A stretch of 64,000 bases of DNA from Exophiala sp. HKRS030 (GCA_023897205.1 JAHWDD010000003.1:2173665-2237664); one strand, 5' to 3'. Positions 46,845 through 58,129 are shown, numbered from the stretch's first letter. A program made the numbers and translations. The notes: a model not told the origin generated them from the letters alone.

Positions 46845-48640
46845 TTAGTCCACACCGGCGTAGAGATCAACCACAATGTTGATAGCACTATACAGAAGCA
46901 TCAGCATTTGTGATGAACAACTCATCGAAATGTAACTTACGCCACCAGAATTTCCGCGCCAATTAGCACAATAACTGTCGACCGTTAGTAAACATAAACA
47001 TCCCATGAGCAGCCCATAGAGGAATCTTACCAATCCATTCTAGCACCTCACCATGTCTTCGACTTCCTTGTTCTCTCAAAACAGCCAACAGATCTAATAT
47101 GGTCAGCCTTTCTCTAGAGCGGTAAAGACTCCAACGTACCGGCGATAACATCCAATCGCTCAGTCAGTAAAGTCACGCGCTGCTCAATTTCCAAATAACT
47201 CCTAACCGCCGCATAAACTGGCTCCAGATGTGGTTCTGCCCACATCAGCTCTGGACTGTCAAGGACACTCCCTTGCAGATGAATGTTGATTCTTAGGATG
47301 AATAGTTCTCCAATCTGCATATTCAGTTGTCGTCTTGTCAGATTGACACTACCCGTCTGAGCAATCAGCGCAGGCAGGGGACTCGTCGCGTCAATTGTCT
47401 CGCTGACCAAGTCTTCGAACAGGCTCGTTTTGACGCTTTGTGACACAGCATGGCTGATGGCTAACTTGATCATATGGTTGCGAGGCTCTCGAAGACTGAT
47501 AAAGTCATTGTAGATGCGGGCCTGGTACTCCTTTGTATAGTAGAAATTGAAGTTTTCTGTCTGAACACTTTCGGTCGGCAAAGGGGCGTCGCTGAACTTG
47601 GACATGTCGTTGAGGAATCGTTGCTCTTGTTGAACAGTCATCCCCCAAATCACCACAGTACCGTAGTCGAAGATGAAGACCTCGGGGATGTGCACCGTGG
47701 TTGAGAACTCGGAATTCGAGCGTTCGTGGGAGAAGTCATGTCCCATCTCTCCGAGATCAGCTGTTGATTGTGATGTATCTATTGCCAGCTCTGAGGACTC
47801 AGATATCATGCCTGGATGGCCCATCTCCTCTTGTAGGTCCACGAGCTCTTCTCTTCTCTGCTTCTTGTTGTCTTCCACTTCGACCGCACTGTCAGAGTAT
47901 CTCCTTTCCGCAGGTGTCAATCTGGGACTGGCGATGGCTCTGGCGAATCTTTCCTGCACAGGACTGCTGCCTCTACTGCTGGGCTTGTTCTTGTCGTTCT
48001 TCTTCAGATAATCATAGTCGTAAGGGCTGTAAAGACATTCGTCGAACAGCTTTGGATTTGCTCCCCTTGTCTTGGCTCTGGATTTCATGAACTTCATAAT
48101 GGCATCAAGCCGGTACCCTTGCGCAACACAGTATGCTGTGACTCTTGGTAGTTTGTCTCTGTCTGCCTTTCCTAGCCTCGCGGCGTCTCTTCTAGCGGTC
48201 GGATCTTTGATTCTGGTAAACTGCGAATATACATCTCGTCCACTCTCTTCATCAGGTTCCTCAATATCCGGGTTTGGCAGGATTTTCAGCTTTTCTGTCG
48301 TCTTGGTCGTCCTCTGGGCACCAGGCCGAGGAGCTCCAGTAAATGGCTGCGTTGTGGGTAGAGGCGCACCATGGCTATTTCTTCTCCGGAGTTTCGAGTT
48401 CAGAGCACTGAGCATGGGCTGTTGTTCTCGCTTTTGTTGAGCCGTGCCGCTCAGAGCCGCTGACGGACTTTGTGAAGGCCTCAAAGAGCCTGAGGACGTG
48501 GCTCCCGACTGTGAACTGACGGAAGTCATCGGATTGAAGGTGACCGTTCGAGCAGATCGTGGACCGGGGCGAGGAGGAGAATCAGTTGACGTTCTATGCT
48601 GCGGCAGAAGCGGGGAGGACTCGCTGATGGCGGTCGCCAT
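46845..48640 (-). CDS. DUF155 (RMND1/Rmd1/Sif2-like) membrane-anchored protein
   Basis: Four exons: 48640..47140, 47093..47031, 46974..46941 and 46887..46845. Introns are 46, 56 and 53 bp, and the protein is 546 aa. The first ~150 residues are Ser/Pro-rich and disordered. The DUF155 domain runs from VFIFDYGTVVIWGMTVQQEQ to the C-terminus and includes FYYTKEYQARIYNDFISLRE and LNMQIGELFILRINIHLQG. Three small 3' exons complete the conserved end: RLDVIADLLAVLREQGSRRH, EVLEWIVIVLIGAEILV, and AINIVVDLYAG, a C-terminal membrane span. Yeast relatives Rmd1/Rmd8 are cytosolic or vacuole-associated and needed for meiotic nuclear division; the human relative RMND1 acts in mitochondrial translation. No presequence is visible here, so the Rmd1/Rmd8/Sif type is more likely. 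Biochemical function is unknown. Confidence 0.9.
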
Positions 48641-49308
48641 AGCACAGCTTGCACAAGGATGCACAAGGATGCTTGTTGCGCGAGGGAATATGGAGTGGGA
48701 GTGGATGACGGTGTAAAAGTATGAGAGGATTCGAGATGGAAGAGATGGGGTGGATGGCTCTGATGTGATTCCAATATTGATGGACCTTGGAATCGTTACC
48801 TCATCGCTTCAGGAATTGTTCGAGCGTACGAGTCCTCGTAAGTGGTCGCGGCCGCCGGATCGACTCACTAAAAAGGTCCCAAGTCGCCCAAAATCTCCAC
48901 TTCCTCCTGCGCCGAAGGTCACTGCCAAATACTGCTAAAGCCCAAGCACGTTTTTCTCTTTGGTACAAGTACGGAGTACCAGGCACATGCTATTACTCCA
49001 TACCTACCGAAGATACCGCTATTCCCAAGGCGCTGCAGCCTAGGACTGCTCTCATATCAGTATACGTACGAATCCAAGGTAGTTGGACTAGACACTAACA
49101 GCACTGTGGCACGGCTAGCTAGCAGACACCTGTCAGTACTGCTCATGTGCTCGATGGACCACTTTTTATCTACCCTTCGAAGAGAATCTTCTTTTAAAAT
49201 TCCATTCCGTTACTATGCTCCTGCCAAAAACTAGGAAGTGCTAAATATACACAGCTTCGAAACTTGCTTTTACCCGAGTCACTCGCTCAGGCACCCAGAA
49301 AGTCGTAA
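48641..49308. other. Intergenic region, DUF155 gene promoter and pda1 3' flank
   Basis: A 668-bp spacer between two minus-strand genes, with a full GTACGGAGTAC motif at 48969-48979. No gene is recognised. Confidence 0.6.
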
Positions 49309-50645
49309 TCAGTAGTAATAGGTCTCATCTGGAGTTCGGCCACGAAGGTATTTTGGCTCGCTTCCCCGGACATAAATGTCCTCGAACAGAATCTTTGGCA
49401 CTGGGTCGGGAATAGGCATCTTCTCGGCCTCAGCAACCTCGCCATCAACGTCCTCTCGCGCCTTCTTGTCGATTTGCTTGAGCTCCTCCTCCGAGCACAC
49501 ACCCCAGTCAAGAATCTTTTGCTTGAGACCTGCGATGGGATCGTTGGTAGATCTCATCCGTTGGATCTCTTCTCGAGTTCTGTATGTGGTACCGGGATCG
49601 GACATGGAATGACCACCGTATCTGTAGGTGACGTATTCAAACACCAGAGGTCCCTTGTCTGCGGCAGTGTACTCCTTGCCGTATTTCACGGCAGCCTTCA
49701 CGGCCAGGACGTCCATGGCGTTGATCTTGAGACCTGGGATGTATTGACCTCGCTTGTAGTATTCCGTAGAGGCAGACGATCGAGCAGCAGAAGTTCCCAT
49801 ACCGTATTTGTTGTTCTCACAGCTGAAGATGATTGGCAAGTTCCATAGCTTGGCCATGTTGAAGGCCTCAAAAACCTGTCCCTGGTTGGAGGCACCATCA
49901 CCGTACAGGGCGAGGGTTGCGGTCTTGCTGCCAGTGTACTGGTGCGCAAAGGCAATGCCAGCACCGACGGGCACCTGTGCACCGACGATACCGTTACCAC
50001 CGTAGAAGTTTGGCGCAAACATGTGCATCGATCCACCTTTTCCGTAGGCAATTCCTTCGCGACGGCCAAGCAGTTCACCGATGATGGACTTGACGGTACC
50101 ACCGCGCATCAAGGCGAAACCGTGGCACCGGTAGGCGGTGATGATGGCATCGTCCTTTGTGATAGCATGCTCAATGCCAACTGCGACGGCTTCTTGACCG
50201 GTCGACAAGTGGCAGAAACCTCGAATCTTCTTCTCCTTGTATAGACGATCTGCCGCCATTTCCATACGTCTGCCGATTGGTATTAGAGGAGGATCCATCG
50301 ATAAGTGTCAACCACTACTTACCGGACCGATACCATATCGTAGTACATCTTCTTTAGTTCCTTCTTTGTGGTGTCGAGGGTGTACGGAGGAGGATCGAGT
50401 TCGTAGGTCTCGAAGCTCTCCTCGGAGAGCTTGACTTGGAATGGCTTATCATCTTCCTAATGGCATTCGTCAGTCACACCAGCTTAAGAGCTCATGAGCA
50501 ATGTTGTACTTACATCCGGCACATCTTCTTTCTCTGCGTGAGAGCTTGCAGCGTCGGTGGTGACGGACCTTCGAGCAAGCTGGTAAGCCTGTCTCTTTGG
50601 CAACGACTGGAGGCCGAAGCCTTTCAGGCAGGCTCTCGACAACAT
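49309..50645 (-). CDS. pda1: Pyruvate dehydrogenase E1 component alpha subunit, mitochondrial
   Basis: Exons 50645..50514, 50456..50323 and 50269..49309 (57- and 53-bp introns) encode 408 aa, the normal length. A presequence (MLSRACLKGFGLQSLPKRQA, then YQLARRSVTT) precedes KPFQVKLSEESFETYELD. The thiamine-diphosphate/Mg motif runs from G212-D-G (LYGDGASNQGQVFEAFN) to N241-N242 (CENNKYGMG). The phosphorylation loop YRYGGHSMSDPGTTYRTREE is intact; S312 corresponds to the mammalian site-1 serine. E1 alpha forms the decarboxylating heterotetramer with E1 beta and feeds acetyl groups to E2, linking glycolysis to the citric-acid cycle. A kinase of the family that inactivates such E1 enzymes is encoded nearby (44.5-46.0 kb). 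Confidence 0.97.
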
Positions 50646-51248
50646 TTCCAATGCAGAATGAAGCAAGGAGAGTAGGAAAAAGGAGAGAGGGGATGGACAA
50701 TGGAAATGCGACCGGACAATAATTGATGAGTGTATTCTATTCTCTAGCTTTTGGCTGTTGGGAAGCCGAAAGGAGCACTAGTTCGTCCCTACGGTCCGCT
50801 GAAATTTGTCCAACGAACATTAATATCCCCGACATGCCCGTTGTAGAAATTATCTGGTCTGACCAAAAATAGATTTCTTGGATAAGGTGATCACAACTCC
50901 GTACAGGTTGCTGCAATCCTTTTCTAGTAGAATTATCGCGCTGTCAGACGTCTCATTTCATTTCATGATTCCAATACTGCTATCCGGCGTTCAAACCCCT
51001 CAAACGACACCGAGAGCCTTCATACCTTCGAAGAAAACACGATATCTTGCATATCGGCCATCCGTTCATCCTGAGTGATCGTTATGGCATACACTCCTGT
51101 AGCTCCAAGGGTATCACAATTGATTCACATGCCTGCGCCGCTTTCTGAGGCAACTCCATTCTCTCCAATTTTGCACCTTTCCTTGCTTCCTTGTTCATCT
51201 GCCCGGGGGATAATATGACCCTACTAGCCATTTTTGCAGCCTCCAGTC
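50646..51248. other. Intergenic region, pda1 promoter and pho85 3' flank
   Basis: A 603-bp spacer with an ACTCCGTAC motif at 50896-50904. A GTTCAAACCC stretch near 50990 resembles a tRNA T-loop, but no cloverleaf can be built. No gene is seen. Confidence 0.55.
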
Positions 51249-52564
51249 CTAGTAGGGGCCCTGCGCCACCATACCTGGCTGTGTTCCATATCCTCCAATC
51301 CCTCCTCCTTGATGAGCTAGCTGTGCTGGCTGACGCATGGTAGCACCAGCATGAGCCCGGCCTTGTCCGGCAAAGTCTGGAAGATCTTGGAACCACGGGT
51401 GCCTCAAAGCGTCCTGCGCGCTAATGCGATTCTCCGGGCGTAGTTGTAACAATTTCCCTAGCAGGTCGAGCCCCAGGGGGTCGACTTGGGGCAGCAAGAT
51501 TCCTAATGATTGGGTGGCAAAGGAAGGAAAGTTGCTCTTGTACTCGGGTAGTTGAGATATTCCAGGCCAAGTCCGTTCAGACGGTGTACCCATCAGTCGG
51601 AAAATCTTCTGTAGCTGATCCTCATTGGTGGTTCCGGGGAACAATGGACGGCCTGTGTACATCTCCGCCATGATGCAGCCTGCAGACCAGATGTCGATAC
51701 TGGTGTTGTATGTTCGTGAGCCCAAGAGGACATCAGGGGCGCGATACCAGAGAGTCACCACCTCATTCGAAAATGTGTTGACGGGAATACCAAATGCTCT
51801 TGCCAGACCGAAATCAGCCAGTTTCAGTTGTCCCTTGGTATTGATGAGCAGATTCTGGGGTTTGAGGTCGCGATGAAGCACTCTGTTCTCATGGCAGAAC
51901 GCGGTCCCTCGTAACAAGTCTCGCATGAAGCCCTTGATGGTTGGCGGATCCAACTGTCCTCGATTCTCTGGACGGGCATCCATGTACTTCTTCAAGTCCT
52001 TGTCCATGTACTCAAACACTAACATCAATTTATTCTCGGTGTGAATGACATCGTATAACGTGACAATGTTTTCATGTTTCAACTCTTTCATCAAACTGAT
52101 TTCTCGGATAGCTGTCGATGGAGTGCCTTCTTCTGAATCGAGGTGGATTTCTTTGAGGGCTACGAGTTCGCCCGTCTGTCGGTTGCGGCCTTTGTAGACT
52201 GTGGCATACGTTCCCTCACCCAGCTGGTTGACACATTAGCACGAGAGCTGTTTCTCCCGAGACGAGAAACCCAACGTACCTTCTCAAGCTGCTGGAAGGA
52301 ACTCGGATGTCTCCGTTCCATATCTGTGTATGATCGTCGGCCTTGCAGCCTTGAGGGCGGGGCGGTGCCTGGAGGGAAGAGGACGGAGGAGGGGGAGATG
52401 ACACGTTCGGCAAGTTGTTGTGCAGTGAGCGGTGGTTGGACCCGAGGATGCGGATGTGTCTGAGAGGAGCGCTGTGAAGGGTGCTGAGATGGTTGCGAGG
52501 GATGTGAAGAAGTCGTCGACGAAACTGAAGTTCTGTGCGGGATGGATGTGGAGCGAGTCGACAT
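51249..52564 (-). CDS. pho85: Cyclin-dependent kinase of the Pho85/PhoA type
   Basis: Exons 52564..52280 and 52223..51249 (56-bp intron, GTACGT donor, CCAG acceptor) encode 419 aa from the first ATG. The kinase domain begins [20 protein letters not shown]. It has the catalytic lysine K119, the cyclin-binding helix PSTAIRE (130-136), [10 protein letters not shown] with D214, the DFG aspartate D232, then [14 protein letters not shown] and the CDK insert. The helix context [20 protein letters not shown] is characteristic of Pho85. The ~80-residue Ser/Pro/His-rich N-terminal extension is unusual, because relatives start close to [14 protein letters not shown]; that internal ATG may be the true or an alternative start. 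Pho85 CDKs pair with several cyclins to control phosphate signalling, glycogen metabolism, morphogenesis and development. The C-terminal Gln/Gly-rich tail is low complexity. Confidence 0.94.
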
Positions 52565-53593
52565 GACAAGGAGCGGGCAGAGGCGGTATTGTTCCTTTGC
52601 CTTAGCAGTGGACGATCTTTGCCTGGATCATGAGGCGAGGCAAGGTTCCAGCATACAAAACACGCATCATTCGCCACGTAGCGGCTATGTTTGAAGATTC
52701 CTGAAATGATTAATTTAGAGGATACGAGTATTTTTAAAAGGGTGTGAGTAACCAATTCTTTCCCTCGTTGCGGGAGATCCGTGTGTGTGTCTAGACTCTC
52801 GTCCAAATTATTGGGCGCTGGTCAGGCGCCTGTCAAGCCCTTCGCTTTCTCTGTCCCCATTCCATTCCATTCCCAAGTTGTCAGGAGGCGCTTGCCTGTT
52901 ATTTGTTACTATTGTACAAGCGCCTCCCTACAAAGGATTATTACTCTTATTTCTCTAATTGGACGGGAGTAGCTGCGAATACTCGGCCCGTACTCCGTAT
53001 CCGTACCTCATTTCCATGTGTGCTCGCTTCCTTTGCCTGCGAGAAACAATCAGCGCAACAACCGCATCTACTCTGTTCCACCTCACAACACGCGTGAGTA
53101 CAATTCCATAGGCGGCTATTTCGTTCATACGGTCTATGAATAGTCTTGAAACGAAATACGGCGGACGTCGAAGGCCAGTCCTTCCTAGCCTTTGATCAAG
53201 ATTGTTTTACATCTACAACTATCAGTGCATCCATCGAGCCAGCTGCCAGCAGCCGCCGTTCCAGAGATACACAACCACATACTTATTGTAAGCTTGCGCT
53301 TTCTGAGACTCTTATCTGGGCTGTATCGAGTAAAGGTCTTTAAGCCACCACATATAGTCAAGCTTTTAATCCTGGCAAAATACCAAACGGTCGCTTCATC
53401 GTCAAACATGGCATGATTCATGTGAGGGTATCTTTCGAACCAAATTTCAACTCGCTTTTCTTCAAAGGTCATGTTGCGTACCTGTTCGTGCAGGTCGTTT
53501 CGTCCGAGGCCTCCGGGGCCTCTCATATTCGTCAGCATCATCATTAGCATCATCATATCGCTGTCACTTGGCTAAGGCCTTGTGGCAGTTTCA
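52565..53593. other. Intergenic region, pho85 promoter
   Basis: One kilobase with a GTACTCCGTA motif at 52990-52999. A minus-strand open frame at 53185-53556 directly downstream of the methyltransferase-like gene is weakly protein-like but unassigned. No RNA gene is seen. Confidence 0.5.
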
Positions 53594-56500
53594 TCACGCC
53601 GTACGCGATCCACTCGCTCCCGCATGGCCCTGCCGATGAGTTCCAGCCGTAGCCATGGTCGAGAGCGCAGATTCGCTCATGGTTCGTCGTCTGCCCTCGA
53701 AGACAGGGCGCTGTGCATATGCTATTAACATCTTGAAGCTCGATCCTCGGCCCTTGCATTCGCCCAGCACACTCTTGTCGGCAAAGATGCTTTTCGAAAG
53801 GTTGCCGTCAGAGATTACACTGGCTTCAAAACAGTGTTGCCACCACGTTCTAGCAGTCCTAGAAACGATTCTGCCAATCTTAGCATCTGCATGGTCTGAA
53901 TGGTCAGTGATGAGATCATTCAACGACAAGTTGGTGCCCTTCCTCCCTTTGCCAAAAGCCATGCGAGGGGATGCTGTTGCTTGTCGCATGTCCGGGGATC
54001 CATGTCCACCGGATCCTTCTGAACCACCACTGGAGCGCGATGAGGATGGCGAATCGGTTGGTTTGGAGGGATGGCCAGCTACGGGAACTCCCACTACACA
54101 ACGACTGATGTTTGAGAATCCACGCGCTCCGAGCAGACTCTGAACGTTGTCAATGATTGGTTTCAGGCTGATCTGGTGGTCCGCCGTCGTCATCCTGAAT
54201 TTCAGTTCGCGCACAGCTCTGCGAGTTTGGACACCCATGTTCACAATGTCGAGGTCGAGGAGCATGAGCTCCATGTAGCCACCCGGAAGTAACACTCGCC
54301 TGCACTCAGAAATGATGTTCTTCATTTTAGCCTCTGGCATCGCAGGTGGAAATCGCACCACCACGGCACAGAAATATGCTGAAGGGAAGGGGAATCGGTT
54401 GTGGAAGCTGGCAATCTCTACTCGTTGGTGGTTTTCTGGAGCATCTTGTGATGTCCTTCGATCCTTTGCGGCTCTCTTGCTGCCCCTCTCCTTTAAATCG
54501 TGTACAAACGCCCGTTGCTCTTCGTAAGTAACCGCACAATAAAATGACCAATCCTCGTTGCCTAGGCCGTCAATGACAAGTATGTGTCGTTCCGGGATAG
54601 TATGGATCTCATCATGTGCTGGAGAGAATAGCACTCGGCCAAATGATAGCCACTTTGCAACCATGAGCGAGGCATAGTGAAGTTCTGACTGTCCGACTGG
54701 GTCTTTATTCCGTGCAACCACGTCCAGCAAAGCAACATTTTCCTGGTGACTTGGGCCGGTCTCTGTTGCTGCAGTTGCCTTCGTCGCAAGTAATAGCTCT
54801 AGTGAATGACTTGTTGCCGGGCGGACAGTTTCATCGGAGAGCCTCGCACTATTTCTCTGGACTTGTTCGTATTCCTTCAGGAACTCGCGGATGGAAAATG
54901 GAGATGCCGGATCCATTGACGAATGAAGTGCTGACACAATCCTCGATCTGCGCAGTCTCACATCGTCCCCACGGTCTGGTGGTGACAGTGAGAGAGGCGC
55001 TCTCATGGTTGCGGATAAGGACGGCGCTGTAGCAGTTTCCTTGATTTGTGGCCTCTCTGCGAATGGAACCCCAGGATTTGGAATGTTTCCGCCAGATTGC
55101 TTGGTTCTCAATTGTCGAGATTGTGTACCAGAAGTTTTTGCCGACGGACTCGCGACATCCTCCGACTTCGTCCTCTTGTCATGAGCAAGCCTCCTCACGT
55201 TGCCTCTTTTGCTGGATGGAGACATGACTTGATCTATAAAATCATCATATTCGTTCCAAACTTCGTCGATTGTAGGACTTTGGGGTACAATTTGAGTATG
55301 TGGAGGAGCGAAGCCACTCTCAGGCGAGCCGGGAATCAACGGATACCCAGGTATGCTTAAAGCACCTTCAGAACTGCTTGAGGCAGAGTCATTGGACAAT
55401 TTTCGGGAAGGGAATTGCAGAAATTCTGTTGCTGAGGGGGGATGTGCCGTATATGTTGCGCTCTTCATCGGGTTGAACGTAGTCCTCGGAAGCACGTCCA
55501 ATCCAAATTGAGAAAACGATCCCTGTGTCTGCTCAGCAACTGGCCCTTGTCCGCCGACAATCTCAGATTCTGATGTTCTTGCGAAGGGCTGAGAAAATGA
55601 CGATCTGCTAGGTTTGTGCTCTCGCTCGTCCCTAGGCACCACTTGAGGGATTCTTCCCACCCGAGGCAATCTAGGCGGACGCCTCTGGGACTGCTCGGGT
55701 TCTAAGAGTGTCTTTTCATTGGGCCGCTGGCCAGGTGTTGCGGGCAGATGAGATGGTAGGAGACGGGGCGGCGAGATCGGGGCTGGTGGCAAATAGGTAT
55801 CTCCGATATACTGTGTCTGAATATCTGATTCCTGTGCATTCTCCATCTCATATTGATACATTAGAGAACTCACGGACGGAGAGTCGACTCCCAGGGCCAG
55901 GGAATCCCCGGGATGTTCACTGGTGTTCATCTCACTTTCTGAATCCATCATGGCATAGTATGGCATTGGTCGAGAGATCGGTATGGTTGAGACTGCAACG
56001 GACATCTCTTCAGGGACAGTAGCACGTGGCATGGTTATCTTTTGTGAATCATCATCTGCGTCTTTCTTTCGGAAGATGTTCCATCTCAACTTGCGCGGTC
56101 TTTTGTCCTTAGTCTTAGTGGTCGTGGGATCGCCACGATTGAACTCAGCCGTCGAACTTGGCGTCGACGTGGACATTGAAAATGAGGCCTGGGCCGTATC
56201 TTGGCTCGTCACATATAAGGGAACTGCTGTCTGATCTGTTCTTATTGGTGCTGGTATGTTGAAAGTTTCCGAGTCCGTTCGGAACCGTTGAGACCGTCGT
56301 ACAGCAAGTGTTGGGCGTACCGCATCGCCAGAAGTATTGACGAAGAAGGACTCATTATCTGAAGGATGTCGTCGCAAGTTTGATTCGTCAAATTCTGTTA
56401 TCGCATGCTCTGTCGTTGGATCAGACACGTCAATCCGACTGCCGGAGCCATTCCGTAGGCTGTTGCCTGACCCTCCTATGATGGGGACGGGGTTCATCCG

Positions 56501-58129
56501 TGTGGAAGCAAAGTCGTCCAAGTCGGACTGACTGTTTCGATGGTTACGACTGCTGCTCCGGCTACCGCTGGACTTTGATATGAACAAAGGCACTCGCCGC
56601 GTACTGCTTACGGATCTTTCACTCTCGCTATTGTCGGCTGAAGCGCCTTCCTGTGACACCTTTCGACCCCGTCTTCCATGTCTCCCGTAGCCTTCGTGGC
56701 CAGTACCTGCAATCGGTCCTTTCCGTTGCAGCTTTCGTGGACTTCTAGAAGGTTTCTCGACTTCTGGTGCTGGTGATTTTCCTCGACGACCAAATATACC
56801 CAAGCGAGAGAATTTTCCAGGCCGGTTAGGAGACTCGTAGGTGGTCGCAGCTGTCCTACTTGGTGTGATAGGTCGGTGTTCATAAGGGCTTACTACCGCA
56901 TCTTTGGCGGATGTAGTAGTAATACAAGTCCCATGGGGTAAACCCTCCTGGCTCCTGCTTGGTCGGTGTATTGATTGAAAACCTGTCCCAACTGATACTA
57001 TATTTGGATGAGCAAACTCGTCCAATTGCGGCGCCAGTGATCGTTGGAGATCACTATGTGCTTGTGTCAACGACATTCGCTGGGAAGCATCGACAACATG
57101 GTCAATATCCCTATAGCTTGGTTCTGGCGGCACCGGAGTGGGCACTTGGTGCTTCCGACTTCTGCTGCTGCTGCTCCTGCTCAAGGACTGCTTTGCGGAG
57201 GAGGTCCTTGGGGGAGGAGTGGGTGCCGGCGTGCTTAGAGGTGTCCCCTTTCTGATAGATGTATCTTTTCTTTCCCTAGAACTGAGCTCGGGACTGTTTC
57301 CTGCTCCTGAAAATGCATCCGGAACAGCCGGTACGTTTGGAATATTTCCACGTTTCGCTTGTCGAAGGGGAATAACTTGTACACGCTTCGAAGGAGACTT
57401 GATAGACACTTGCTGTATGACGCTTGGAGATGTTGAAGGCCATGAGATTGGGGTTGTCGTTGTAGTGGATTCACTCCAAGGACTTCTTGTACTCGAGGCC
57501 CAGGTGGACGGGCTATTGATTGTGCTCGCGGAGCTGTTTAGAGGTTCCTGATATCTCGACGGCGAGGCAGCAAGCGCTTGCAGTTCGGGTATCAAGCGAG
57601 GTGGCAGGTTCGTTGGCCTTTTCGTACTAGTATTCCTGGGCATGACCACTCCGAAGATTGCGTCGTGCTCGGTGTCCAACGAGGATACAGCGGTGCTGCT
57701 CGAGGACTCGGTGCATCTTGGATTCCACACAGCAGCTCGTTCATAGTTACCACGAGATTGTCTTTGGTGGGATTCCATCTTGAGAGAGACTTCTTGTGAA
57801 GATGGTTGTGTTCCCCAAGTCGACTTGCTCATCAAGGAAGGAGAAGATGCATTTCTGGATGCTGCAGTCGGTCTCAGAGACGGGGATTTTGTTGCAGATC
57901 GAGGGATTGACGTAGGCTTTGAGCGAGGCTTTGATCCCTGGGGTTTTGCCAGTCCTGCATTGACAGGGTCCGATTGAAAATGAGAGCTCGTGGCCGTATC
58001 TGATCTGCTAGCGTTTGACTGACGTCCATTCTGACCTATTGTTGGCAACCTAGTACCCCGTGGCACTGTAGCATCTGCCGTTCTGGGTAGGCCCTGTCGG
58101 GTGTCATACATTGGTGTTCTGTGTGACAT
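53594..58129 (-). CDS. Large conserved fungal protein with C-terminal methyltransferase-like domain
   Basis: An uninterrupted 1,511-codon frame starting at MSHRTPMYDTRQGLPRTA. Residues 1-1120 are Ser/Pro/Thr/Arg-rich and disordered, with scattered basic patches. The C-terminal ~350 residues resemble class I SAM-dependent methyltransferases, starting at about 1146 with HYASLMVAKWLSFGRVLFSP and ILVIDGLGNEDWSFYCAVTY, the motif-I region. There follow SAYFCAVVVRFPP, then CRRVLLPGGYMELMLLDLDI (about 1276-1296), matching the post-motif-III loop of Methyltransf_11 proteins, and IIDNVQSLLGARGFSNIS. The usual glycine-rich SAM loop (GxGxG) is poorly preserved, so catalytic activity is uncertain. Proteins of this layout are, to my knowledge, widespread in filamentous ascomycetes and functionally uncharacterised. 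The tail (SALSTMATAGTHRQGHAG) is low complexity. Confidence 0.85.
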   Translation of the reverse strand: MSHRTPMYDTRQGLPRTADATVPRGTRLPTIGQNGRQSNASRSDTATSSHFQSDPVNAGLAKPQGSKPRSKPTSIPRSATKSPSLRPTAASRNASSPSLMSKSTWGTQPSSQEVSLKMESHQRQSRGNYERAAVWNPRCTESSSSTAVSSLDTEHDAIFGVVMPRNTSTKRPTNLPPRLIPELQALAASPSRYQEPLNSSASTINSPSTWASSTRSPWSESTTTTTPISWPSTSPSVIQQVSIKSPSKRVQVIPLRQAKRGNIPNVPAVPDAFSGAGNSPELSSRERKDTSIRKGTPLSTPAPTPPPRTSSAKQSLSRSSSSRSRKHQVPTPVPPEPSYRDIDHVVDASQRMSLTQAHSDLQRSLAPQLDEFAHPNIVSVGTGFQSIHRPSRSQEGLPHGTCITTTSAKDAVVSPYEHRPITPSRTAATTYESPNRPGKFSRLGIFGRRGKSPAPEVEKPSRSPRKLQRKGPIAGTGHEGYGRHGRRGRKVSQEGASADNSESERSVSSTRRVPLFISKSSGSRSSSRNHRNSQSDLDDFASTRMNPVPIIGGSGNSLRNGSGSRIDVSDPTTEHAITEFDESNLRRHPSDNESFFVNTSGDAVRPTLAVRRSQRFRTDSETFNIPAPIRTDQTAVPLYVTSQDTAQASFSMSTSTPSSTAEFNRGDPTTTKTKDKRPRKLRWNIFRKKDADDDSQKITMPRATVPEEMSVAVSTIPISRPMPYYAMMDSESEMNTSEHPGDSLALGVDSPSVSSLMYQYEMENAQESDIQTQYIGDTYLPPAPISPPRLLPSHLPATPGQRPNEKTLLEPEQSQRRPPRLPRVGRIPQVVPRDEREHKPSRSSFSQPFARTSESEIVGGQGPVAEQTQGSFSQFGLDVLPRTTFNPMKSATYTAHPPSATEFLQFPSRKLSNDSASSSSEGALSIPGYPLIPGSPESGFAPPHTQIVPQSPTIDEVWNEYDDFIDQVMSPSSKRGNVRRLAHDKRTKSEDVASPSAKTSGTQSRQLRTKQSGGNIPNPGVPFAERPQIKETATAPSLSATMRAPLSLSPPDRGDDVRLRRSRIVSALHSSMDPASPFSIREFLKEYEQVQRNSARLSDETVRPATSHSLELLLATKATAATETGPSHQENVALLDVVARNKDPVGQSELHYASLMVAKWLSFGRVLFSPAHDEIHTIPERHILVIDGLGNEDWSFYCAVTYEEQRAFVHDLKERGSKRAAKDRRTSQDAPENHQRVEIASFHNRFPFPSAYFCAVVVRFPPAMPEAKMKNIISECRRVLLPGGYMELMLLDLDIVNMGVQTRRAVRELKFRMTTADHQISLKPIIDNVQSLLGARGFSNISRCVVGVPVAGHPSKPTDSPSSSRSSGGSEGSGGHGSPDMRQATASPRMAFGKGRKGTNLSLNDLITDHSDHADAKIGRIVSRTARTWWQHCFEASVISDGNLSKSIFADKSVLGECKGRGSSFKMLIAYAQRPVFEGRRRTMSESALSTMATAGTHRQGHAGASGSRTA

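Noticed and set aside
50980..51010. tRNA-like GTTCAAACCC
   Set aside because: No D-arm, anticodon arm or paired acceptor stem could be found around it.
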